24,679 nucleotides of DNA, taken from assembly GCA_028097945.1 (NCBI GenBank), contig JAOHFJ010000009.1, forward strand, positions 1 to 24,679. Direction: 5' to 3'. This document shows positions 18,124 through 24,679 of this stretch, in pieces (within the stretch, counting starts at the first letter, position 1; every line of letters begins with the position of its first letter). A program made the translations under genes and the position numbers. The notes under the pieces were generated by a model. The model saw only the letters and a list, made by a program, of their open reading frames with translations. It made no database searches and was not told where the DNA came from. Source of the DNA: Candidatus Pelagibacter sp. (GTDB lineage: Bacteria; Pseudomonadota; Alphaproteobacteria; Pelagibacterales; Pelagibacteraceae).

Positions 18124-20688
18124 ATGAATTTATTTACAAGAACTTTTAGTAAAATATTTAAAAGCTCTAATCAACAAGAATTAGACAAGATTCAAAACAT
18201 AATTGAAGCTATTAATAATAAAGAAAATGAAATTAAGTCTTTAACTGAGGCCGATTTTAAAGAAAAAACATTTAATTTTAAAAAAAATGCTCAAAATGGA
18301 TCATTAAAAATTAATGACATCATACCAGAAAGTTTTGCTTTAGTAAGAGAGGCTGCTAAACGAACCTTAGGAGAAAGACATTACGATGTCCAGTTAGCGG
18401 GTGGGTTAATTCTTCATAACGGAAAAATTGCAGAAATGAAAACAGGGGAAGGTAAAACTCTTGTATCAACATTGCCTGCATATTTAAATTCTTTAGAAGG
18501 AAAAGGTGTTCATATAGTTACAGTAAATGATTATTTAGCAAAAAGAGATTCTGAGTGGATGGGTAAAGTTTTTAGTTATCTTGGAATATCAACTGGTTGC
18601 ATTACAAATAACTTAGATGACGTTGAAAGAAAAAAAAATTATGAAAATGATGTTACATACGCGACAAACAATGAGTTAGGTTTTGATTATTTAAGAGATA
18701 ATATGAAATATGAACTTGAAGAAATGGTTCAGCGTAATCACAATTATTGTATTGTTGATGAAGTAGACAGTATTTTAATAGATGAGTCTAGAACGCCACT
18801 TATAATCTCTGGAAAACTTGAAGACAAAACAACCCTTTATATAACTTCAAATGAATTTATTAAACACTTACAAAAAAATGATTTCGAATTAGATGAAAAA
18901 AATAAAAATGTAATACTTACAGATTTGGGGATTGATAAAATTGAAAAACTTGCAACTCAAAAAAGGATATTAAAAAATAATAATTTTTATGATCCAGCTA
19001 ACTTAGATTTAGTTCATCATATAAACCAAGCTTTGAAAGCAAATTTACTTTTTAATAAAGATACTGATTACATAATCAGAGAAGGTAAAGTTCAAATAAT
19101 TGATGAATTCACAGGAAGAGTGCTTGACGGTAGAAGATTTTCTGACGGACTTCATCAAGCAATAGAGGCTAAAGAAAATGTTAAAGTTGAAGAAGAAAAT
19201 CAAACATTGGCAGCAATAACTTATCAAAATTATTTTAGATTATATCATAAATTATCTGGGATGACCGGAACGGCTATGACGGAGGCGGAAGAATTTTTTG
19301 ATATTTATAAATTACCTGTAGTTTCTATTCCGACTAATAAAGAAATGTTGCGAAAGGATTTTAATGATCAGATATTTAGAACTGAAAAAGAAAAATACAA
19401 CGCCATTACAAATAAAATAATTGAATGTAGCAAAAAAGGTCAACCAGTGTTAGTAGGAACAACAAGTATTGAAAAATCAGAAAAAATTTCTTCTTACCTC
19501 AGCAATAAAAAAATTAATCATAACGTACTGAATGCTAAACAACACGAAAAAGAGGCAAAAATCATAGCTGAGGCTGGAAAGATAAATGCTGTGACAATAG
19601 CTACAAATATGGCAGGGCGAGGAACAGACATTAAATTAGGTGGAAATAAAGATTTTATTTATGATGGAAAAAAAGAAAATGCAGAAAATGTAAAAATAAA
19701 CGAAGACAAAGTTAAAAAGTTGGGAGGATTATTTATTATTGGAACTGAAAGACACGAGAGCAGGAGAATAGATAATCAGTTAAGAGGTCGATCTGGTAGA
19801 CAAGGGGACCCGGGAAGTACAATATTTTTTATAAGCTTACAAGATGAATTAATGAGAATTTTTGGAGGAGACTCTATTGATGGCATGCTTCAAAAACTAG
19901 GTTTAAAAGAAAATGAGTCCATCGATCATCCTTGGATTAATAAAGCAATGGAAAGAGCACAAAAAAAAGTTGAAAGCAGAAACTTTGATATCAGAAAAAC
20001 ATTAATTAAATTTGATGATGTAATGAATGACCAGAGGCAAGTTATATTCTCTCAAAGACTAAAAATTTTAAAAGAGAGTAATATAAATGAAATTTTGAAA
20101 GATTTTTTTGATGAGATACTCATTAATTTAAATTCTGTAAGAGAAAATTTTCAAAAATCAAATAATGAAAAAAGCTTTCTTACAGAAATTAAGCATATAA
20201 CTGGAAATATCTTAAATGATAAAGAAATACTAGAATATGGAAAGCTAAAAAAGACTGAATTTAATAAAAAATTACAAAGCTTGTACTCGGAAAAAAAGAA
20301 TTCAAGAGTCAAAATTTTAGGTGAAAATCAAAATGATAATCTAGAAAAAAAAATATTTTTACAAATTATAGATTTTTCATGGAGATCACATCTACAATAT
20401 TTAGAACAATTAAGACAAGTTATTGGCTTGAGACAATACGGTCAGAAGGATCCTTTATCTGAGTTTAAAAAAGAAGCATTTGTTTTATTTGAAGGGCTTT
20501 TATTAAAGATAAAAAATGATTTAATTAAATTTCTTCTTAATCTTAATATTGTAGTGTCAAATGAAGAAAAAAACGATAACGAGCAGGAAAAATTAGAAGA
20601 GAACAAATCAGAAAAAAAAGTTGGCCGAAATGAAAAATGCCCTTGTGGCTCTGGAAAAAAATTTAAACATTGCCATGGAAACATTTAA
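18124..20688 (+). CDS. secA: Preprotein translocase ATPase SecA
   Basis: An 854-residue motor that drives unfolded proteins through SecYEG using ATP. Walker A is MKTGEGKT (105-112); the DEAD-like box lies in IVDEVDSILIDESRTPL, and the second nucleotide domain holds TNMAGRGTDIKLGG and GRSGRQGDPGS. The C-terminal linker is acidic and lysine-rich and ends in the zinc motif CPCGSGKKFKHCH (Cys839, Cys841, Cys850, His851) that binds SecB and ribosomes, so the protein is full length. It is transcribed alone and converges on the photolyase gene with 2 bases between stops. Confidence 0.98.
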   Translation: MNLFTRTFSKIFKSSNQQELDKIQNIIEAINNKENEIKSLTEADFKEKTFNFKKNAQNGSLKINDIIPESFALVREAAKRTLGERHYDVQLAGGLILHNGKIAEMKTGEGKTLVSTLPAYLNSLEGKGVHIVTVNDYLAKRDSEWMGKVFSYLGISTGCITNNLDDVERKKNYENDVTYATNNELGFDYLRDNMKYELEEMVQRNHNYCIVDEVDSILIDESRTPLIISGKLEDKTTLYITSNEFIKHLQKNDFELDEKNKNVILTDLGIDKIEKLATQKRILKNNNFYDPANLDLVHHINQALKANLLFNKDTDYIIREGKVQIIDEFTGRVLDGRRFSDGLHQAIEAKENVKVEEENQTLAAITYQNYFRLYHKLSGMTGTAMTEAEEFFDIYKLPVVSIPTNKEMLRKDFNDQIFRTEKEKYNAITNKIIECSKKGQPVLVGTTSIEKSEKISSYLSNKKINHNVLNAKQHEKEAKIIAEAGKINAVTIATNMAGRGTDIKLGGNKDFIYDGKKENAENVKINEDKVKKLGGLFIIGTERHESRRIDNQLRGRSGRQGDPGSTIFFISLQDELMRIFGGDSIDGMLQKLGLKENESIDHPWINKAMERAQKKVESRNFDIRKTLIKFDDVMNDQRQVIFSQRLKILKESNINEILKDFFDEILINLNSVRENFQKSNNEKSFLTEIKHITGNILNDKEILEYGKLKKTEFNKKLQSLYSEKKNSRVKILGENQNDNLEKKIFLQIIDFSWRSHLQYLEQLRQVIGLRQYGQKDPLSEFKKEAFVLFEGLLLKIKNDLIKFLLNLNIVVSNEEKNDNEQEKLEENKSEKKVGRNEKCPCGSGKKFKHCHGNI

Positions 20689-20690
20689 AT

Positions 20691-22088
20691 TTAAATTTTT
20701 TTAAATGCATTCAAAGCTTTAACTCTTGCAATCTCATGCTTTACAATAGGATAAGGATAATCTCTACCTAGTTTAAATTTTTTATCTATATTTTCCCAAG
20801 GTTTATGAATAAATTTTTTTGATAAATCTTTTAACTCGGGTACCCATTTTTTCACGTATTCCCCTTCTTTATCAAATTTCTCCCCTTGTAAAATTGGATT
20901 AAATATTCTGAAATAAGGTGCGGCATCCGCACCGCAACCTGCAACCCATTGCCACCCAGCAACATTGCTAGCTGGGCTATAATCTAACAAACAATTTCTA
21001 AAATATTTTTCACCATATTTCCAATCAATTAATAAATGTTTGACTAAAAACGAACCAACTATCATCCTCACTCTATTGTGCATCCATCCAGTAGAATAAA
21101 GTTCTCTCATCCCAGCATCAACTATAGGATAGCCTGTTAAGCCTTTTTTCCAAGCATTTAAAAATTTAAGATTTTTTTCCCAAGGAAATTTATCAAATTT
21201 TTTTGAATAATTATTTTTTAACATATGTGGAAAGTGATTAATTAACGAGTGATTAAATTCCCGCCAACCAATTTCAGCTAGGAATTTCGATATTCCAATA
21301 GAATTTTTTTTTTTTATACACTCGTCCCATATTGTTTGGACGTGTAGTTGACCAAATTTTATAAATGGAGACAATTTAGAAGTCCCATTTATATTAGGAA
21401 AATTTCGCCCTTCTGAATAGTCATTTATTCTTTCTTCAATAAAATTTTGTAATTCTTTTAAAGCATATTGTTCTTCAGGAAACCAGATTTTTTCAAAACT
21501 TTTAAACCATTTTTTTGCAGGCAATATTTTTTTTGGTTCAATACAATCTTTAAAATAATTTATTTTATTTTTACATTTTTTAATTATTTTGTTTTTTGAT
21601 GGTATTTTTTCGATATAATACTTTTCTGCAGTCCTCCAATAAGGCGTGAATACTCTGAAGGGAGTGCCATCATTTTTTTTAATTTCATCAATTTCATTAA
21701 GAGCGTTACCTTTAAATCTATTGTAACTAATATTTTTTTCTTTAAGGGAGCTTATCAAATATTCATCAAATTTAAGATAGTCAGGCTCATAAACTTTATT
21801 CCAATAAATTGTAAAGTCCTTCTTTTTTATTAATTTTTCAAAAAAAATTTTAAATGAATTGGTCTCAACTATTTCTAGGGTTATATTTAAATTACTTAAT
21901 TTTTTCTGAAAATTTGTTAGAGATTGACTAAGCCACCATTTTTGAGCCTCTTGATTTTTAAAGGTGTCCTTTTTATATAAATAAAAGACTACTACTTGAT
22001 CATGATTTATAGTGGCTTCAATTAGTCCATTATTTTTTTCAAATCTAAAGTCATCTCTTAGCCAAAAAAGTCCAATTTTTTTATTCAT
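20691..22088 (-). CDS. phrB: Deoxyribodipyrimidine photolyase (cryptochrome/photolyase family)
   Basis: A 465-residue flavoprotein that repairs UV-induced pyrimidine dimers with blue light. The N-terminal Rossmann domain opens IGLFWLRDDFRFEKNNGL (antenna-binding part), and the FAD domain has EIGWREFNHSLI, PIVDAGMRELYSTGWMHNR, RMIVGSFLVKHL and GWQWVAGCGADAAPYFRIFN, the classical flavin and DNA-binding segment. This pattern fits class I CPD photolyases of Alphaproteobacteria better than cryptochromes, though the family alone cannot exclude a 6-4 or cryptochrome role. The coding sequence contains a 12-base A run (T at 21304-21315 on +). It lies downstream of tRNA-Phe and ends against secA. Confidence 0.92.
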   Translation of the reverse strand: MNKKIGLFWLRDDFRFEKNNGLIEATINHDQVVVFYLYKKDTFKNQEAQKWWLSQSLTNFQKKLSNLNITLEIVETNSFKIFFEKLIKKKDFTIYWNKVYEPDYLKFDEYLISSLKEKNISYNRFKGNALNEIDEIKKNDGTPFRVFTPYWRTAEKYYIEKIPSKNKIIKKCKNKINYFKDCIEPKKILPAKKWFKSFEKIWFPEEQYALKELQNFIEERINDYSEGRNFPNINGTSKLSPFIKFGQLHVQTIWDECIKKKNSIGISKFLAEIGWREFNHSLINHFPHMLKNNYSKKFDKFPWEKNLKFLNAWKKGLTGYPIVDAGMRELYSTGWMHNRVRMIVGSFLVKHLLIDWKYGEKYFRNCLLDYSPASNVAGWQWVAGCGADAAPYFRIFNPILQGEKFDKEGEYVKKWVPELKDLSKKFIHKPWENIDKKFKLGRDYPYPIVKHEIARVKALNAFKKI

Positions 22089-22111
22089 GATAAAATAATT
22101 ACCAGATTAAT

Positions 22112-22133
22112 TTTTACATTTCGATGTGTAAAA
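22112..22133 (-). other. Small hairpin between tRNA-Phe and the photolyase gene
   Basis: TTTTACA (22112-22118) and TGTAAAA (22127-22133) form a 7-bp stem with an 8-base loop just after the encoded CCA of tRNA-Phe. No U-run follows on the minus strand. It may help 3' trimming of the tRNA precursor; it is a weak terminator candidate at best. Confidence 0.3.
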
Positions 22134-22141
22134 CTTGTAAG

Positions 22142-22216
22142 TGGTGGCCTTGGTAAGAATCGCACTTACGACACATACCTTTTCAGGGTACTGCTCTACT
22201 ACTGAGCTACAAGGCC
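22142..22216 (-). tRNA. tRNA-Phe (anticodon GAA), CCA encoded
   Basis: Cloverleaf on the minus strand: acceptor GGCCTTG pairs fully with CAAGGCC; D-stem GCTC/GAGC; anticodon stem GTACC/GGTAT closes CTGAAAA with anticodon GAA; variable loop GTGTC as in other tRNA-Phe genes; T-stem GTAAG/CTTAC. Discriminator A and CCA are encoded. Its first base G1 (22216) is also the last base of the infA stop codon TAG, so both are made on one transcript and RNase P would cut inside that codon. Confidence 0.95.
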
Positions 22217-22431
22217 TAAAATCTAAAAGTAATTCTACCTTTAGTTAAATCATATGGCGTCATTTCAACCATTACATTATCTCCAGCTAGAACTCTAATT
22301 CTATTCTTTCTTAATTTTCCAGCTGTATGAGCTAAAATTTCGTGGTTATTTTCAAGTTTAACTCTGAACATAGCGTTAGGTAGAAGTTCGGTTACCTTTC
22401 CTTTAAATTCTAGAGTTTCTTGTTTAGCCAA
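22216..22431 (-). CDS. infA: Translation initiation factor IF-1, TTG start
   Basis: A 71-residue IF-1, one OB-fold domain that occupies the ribosomal A site at initiation. Family marks: [20 protein letters not shown], then [20 protein letters not shown], and the end [13 protein letters not shown]. The start codon is TTG (22429-22431), directly after the hisD stop TAA, with AGGA in the hisD end as ribosome-binding site about 8 bases upstream; no ATG in this frame would give a normal IF-1 N-terminus. The stop codon TAG shares its G with base 1 of tRNA-Phe. It is read from the murA-DUF2948-hisD unit. Confidence 0.96.
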   Translation of the reverse strand: MAKQETLEFKGKVTELLPNAMFRVKLENNHEILAHTAGKLRKNRIRVLAGDNVMVEMTPYDLTKGRITFRF

Positions 22432-23727
22432 TTAATTTCCTTTTTTTATTCTTATTTTTACTGAATTAGCATGACCTTCTAAATTCTCATGCTTTGCTAA
22501 ATTTATAACCGATGCACTTAATCTTTCAATACCTGTTTTTGTTATTTTTATTAATGAGTGCCGCTTTAAAAAATCATTAACTGATAAGCCTGATGAAAAT
22601 CTTGCAGACCCCGAGGTTGGCAAAACATGATTGGGTCCAGCAATATAATCGCCTATAGCTTCTGGTGAATACTTTCCAATAAATATTGATCCAGCGTTTT
22701 TTACCCCTTTAATTATCTTATTATTAATATTTGTTAATAACTGCAGGTGTTCAGGTGCTATTGTGTTAATTATTTCTATAATTCTATTTTTGTTAGTTAA
22801 AATACCTAATCCAAATTTTTTCAAACTTTGAGAAGCTATTTTTTTTTTTGGTAATTTATTCAATTGTTTTTTTAAAAGTAAATTTACTGAATCAATTAAT
22901 TTTTTATCATCAGTAATCAGTATAGATTGTGCCAAAATATCATGCTCTGCTTGTGCAATCAAATCAGCTGCAACTAAATCTGGTGCAGCGGATTTGTCCG
23001 CAACAACACTTACTTCTGAAGGTCCTGCAACCATATCTATTCCTACGTCCCCAAAAACTTCTTTTTTCGCTGTAGCAACAAACGTATTTCCAGGCCCGAC
23101 TATCTTGTCTACTTTTTCAAAATTTTTAGTTCCATAAGCTAAAGCAGCAATTGTATGTGCACCACCAGTCTTGTAAATTCTTTTCACCCCACATTTTTTT
23201 GCTGCATAAACTATTGATGGATTAATTTTAGAGTCTAATGACGGAGTAGCTAGATATATATTTTTTACTCCTGCAACTATTGCAGGAATACAATTCATTA
23301 AAACAGTGCTTGGATAATTCGCAGTTCCGCCAGGAACATAAACACCAACTTTATCTAAAGGTGAATATTTATAAGAGAGTTCATTTTTATATTTATCTTT
23401 AAATTTAAAAGATAAAATTTTTTGCTTTGAGTGAAATTTTTTTATTCTATTATAAGCTAGGTCAATTGCTTGTTTTATCTTTTTATCAGTTTTTTTTGAT
23501 ATTTTATTAAGTTCCTTATTTGAAAAAAAAACTTTATTTGTTTTTATCTTCTTTTTTGAAAATTTTTTTTCATAATTTAAAACAGCTTTATCTCCGTTTT
23601 TTTTCACATTCTGTATAATTTTCTTAACAGACATGGTTTTATTTTTTTGAGTAATTTTTCTTTTATTCAAAAATTTTTCTAAATCCCTGAGGGAATTTTT
23701 TTTATTATATTTTAAAATTTTTAACAT
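22432..23727 (-). CDS. hisD: Histidinol dehydrogenase
   Basis: A 431-residue zinc enzyme for the last two steps of histidine synthesis, L-histidinol to L-histidine with two NAD+. The core reads KVGVYVPGGTANYPSTVLMN (126-145), GPGNTFVATAKKEVFG, DMVAGPSEV, and the zinc-site segment AQAEHD with Gln259 and His262; PNHVLPTSG and EGHANSV near the end hold the remaining ligand regions. Complete. The N-terminal 120 residues are unusually rich in lysine. It shares one base with the DUF2948 gene at its start and abuts infA at its end. Confidence 0.96.
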   Translation of the reverse strand: MLKILKYNKKNSLRDLEKFLNKRKITQKNKTMSVKKIIQNVKKNGDKAVLNYEKKFSKKKIKTNKVFFSNKELNKISKKTDKKIKQAIDLAYNRIKKFHSKQKILSFKFKDKYKNELSYKYSPLDKVGVYVPGGTANYPSTVLMNCIPAIVAGVKNIYLATPSLDSKINPSIVYAAKKCGVKRIYKTGGAHTIAALAYGTKNFEKVDKIVGPGNTFVATAKKEVFGDVGIDMVAGPSEVSVVADKSAAPDLVAADLIAQAEHDILAQSILITDDKKLIDSVNLLLKKQLNKLPKKKIASQSLKKFGLGILTNKNRIIEIINTIAPEHLQLLTNINNKIIKGVKNAGSIFIGKYSPEAIGDYIAGPNHVLPTSGSARFSSGLSVNDFLKRHSLIKITKTGIERLSASVINLAKHENLEGHANSVKIRIKKGN

Positions 23728-24170
23728 TATATAGTTTTGTGTTTAGGTTTATTTTTTGTATCCCAGGCCTCCCCTTGATCATCAAGAGTTACTTCTATAA
23801 CCTCAGAAATAACCCTAATAACTGAGTCACCTGCAAAGATTATTTTCATTTCATAGTTATTATCAGGCATGATATTTGTTTCAATAGCTAGAAAGTCTAA
23901 AAATTTGTCTTTCTTTAATTGATTAATATTTTTTGAAAAAACTTCTAAAACGTTATCAAATTTTAAAACAGTTCTTATACGCTTATTTTTCCTAAAAACG
24001 CCTTTTTCTACATCCTCCCACATAAATCTATTTAGCTGCATGAGAAAAATTTTATTTTTTTTAAGACTCGCAATATCAGTTACACTTACAATTGAATCTT
24101 GAAGATGTGCAGAAACTACTCTTAAGTCTTCTTCTGTTTTCGCAATAAGTTTCAAATTTTTTGGTTTCAT
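23727..24170 (-). CDS. DUF2948 family protein
   Basis: A 147-residue protein of the alphaproteobacterial DUF2948 family. The opening LKLIAKTEEDLRVVSAHLQD, the middle IFLMQLNRFMWED, and the acidic C-terminal ISEVIEVTLDDQGEAWDT are recognisable. No catalytic motif, signal peptide or membrane segment is visible. Function is unknown. It lies between murA and hisD, one base after the murA stop, an order I recall from other Alphaproteobacteria. Confidence 0.85.
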   Translation of the reverse strand: MKPKNLKLIAKTEEDLRVVSAHLQDSIVSVTDIASLKKNKIFLMQLNRFMWEDVEKGVFRKNKRIRTVLKFDNVLEVFSKNINQLKKDKFLDFLAIETNIMPDNNYEMKIIFAGDSVIRVISEVIEVTLDDQGEAWDTKNKPKHKTI

Positions 24171-24171
24171 C

Positions 24172-24679
24172 TTAAACTCGTCTTATTTGTGCTTTGCACT
24201 TTCTTAATTTGCTTTCCAAGAATTCATATCCACGGTCAAGATGATAAATTCGATTAATTATTGTTCTGTTTTCTGCGACTAAGCCTGCTAGTACAAGGCT
24301 CACAGAAGCTCTTAAATCAGTAGCCATCACTTCTGCACCTGTTAATTTTGCAGGTCCTTTTATGATGGCTGTTTTATCTTTAATTTCAATCTGAGCGCCC
24401 ATCCTTTTTAATTCTGGCACATGCATAAATCTATTTTCAAAAATGTCTTCTTTAATTTTAGACACTCCATTAACTTGGGTTAAAAGTACCATTAGTTGAG
24501 CTTGCAGATCAGTAGGAAAACCAGGGTATGGTTTTGTTACAATATTAATATTTTTTAAATTTATTTTCTTTTTAATAATAATTGAAGATTTTTTTTTAAC
24601 TATTTGAACGCCTACTTTTCTTAAAATATTTATTTCACTATTAATAATTTTAGGATTAATTTTATTAATTTTTAAACTG
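24172..24679 (-). CDS. murA: UDP-N-acetylglucosamine 1-carboxyvinyltransferase (MurA), C-terminal part, cut by window edge
   Basis: The frame is open to the right edge, giving about 168 C-terminal residues of MurA, which adds enolpyruvate to UDP-GlcNAc in the first committed step of peptidoglycan synthesis. Visible: [14 protein letters not shown], the [17 protein letters not shown] segment, [20 protein letters not shown] and the end with [14 protein letters not shown], containing the family's conserved catalytic-site arginines. The N-terminal half with Lys22 and Cys115 equivalents lies beyond the window. An internal ATG at 24490-24492 is not the start. It leads the murA-DUF2948-hisD-infA-tRNA-Phe unit. 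Confidence 0.95.
   Translation of the reverse strand, partial: SLKINKINPKIINSEINILRKVGVQIVKKKSSIIIKKKINLKNINIVTKPYPGFPTDLQAQLMVLLTQVNGVSKIKEDIFENRFMHVPELKRMGAQIEIKDKTAIIKGPAKLTGAEVMATDLRASVSLVLAGLVAENRTIINRIYHLDRGYEFLESKLRKCKAQIRRV

Noticed and set aside
20680..20705. A/T-only palindrome between secA and photolyase genes as terminator
   Set aside because: ATTTAAATTTAAAT lacks any G-C pair and there is no stable stem; only 2 bases separate the stops.
21304..21315. Twelve-base homopolymer run in the photolyase gene as a phase-variation switch
   Set aside because: Long A/T runs are common throughout this AT-rich sequence (for example T73-83 and T12831-12840) and the frame is intact; lysine codons explain them.

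Overview
The window looks like a streamlined, very AT-rich alphaproteobacterium of the SAR11 clade (Pelagibacterales). The evidence is the extreme A/T bias, gaps of 0-10 bases or short overlaps between most genes, a single 16S-tRNA-Ile-tRNA-Ala-23S operon, the gene set (DUF4167, DUF2948, DUF1178, UbiG, IspG), and 16S segments near 8792-8809 and 8864-8885 that match, as I recall them, target sites of SAR11-directed probes. The 16S region near 8600-8625 differs from the version I remember for surface subclade Ia, so the subclade is uncertain.

Layout. (1) 1-4468, all on the minus strand: the head of a surface-polysaccharide operon. Transcription runs leftward from a MarR-type EPS-associated regulator behind two tandem palindromes, through a NusG/RfaH-like elongation factor, a CMP-nonulosonate synthetase (NeuA type), a zinc-ribbon methyltransferase, a short NeuB-type synthase and a GmhA-type sugar isomerase, into a LIC12162-like putative transferase cut by the window edge. 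(2) 4503-9525, minus strand: the rRNA operon, with a candidate promoter, boxA elements before both 16S and 23S, a leader/trailer processing stem, tRNA-Ile(GAT), tRNA-Ala(TGC), a run of three hairpins before 23S, and a strong intrinsic terminator after 23S. No 5S gene lies in the window. I recall that in Pelagibacter the 5S gene is separated from 23S by a hypervariable surface-polysaccharide island, and this window fits the start of such an island. (3) 9646-24679: core genome. It holds an M23 peptidase (+), then lysC-ispG-prfA-prmC-DUF4167 (minus), ubiG (+), DUF1178 and argJ (minus), secA (+), a photolyase (minus), and murA-DUF2948-hisD-infA-tRNA-Phe (minus).

How it works together. The polysaccharide operon appears to have its own autoregulated promoter and a dedicated antiterminator, and is insulated from the very active rRNA operon by two hairpins. 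Its enzymes would make and activate a nonulosonic (sialic-acid-like) sugar and modified sugars for the cell surface; the rest of the pathway would lie beyond position 1.

Points most worth a second look: the operator palindromes and their half-site similarity to the 23S-spacer hairpins, the paired hairpins with one shared loop but different stems, and the infA stop codon, whose last base is the first base of tRNA-Phe.
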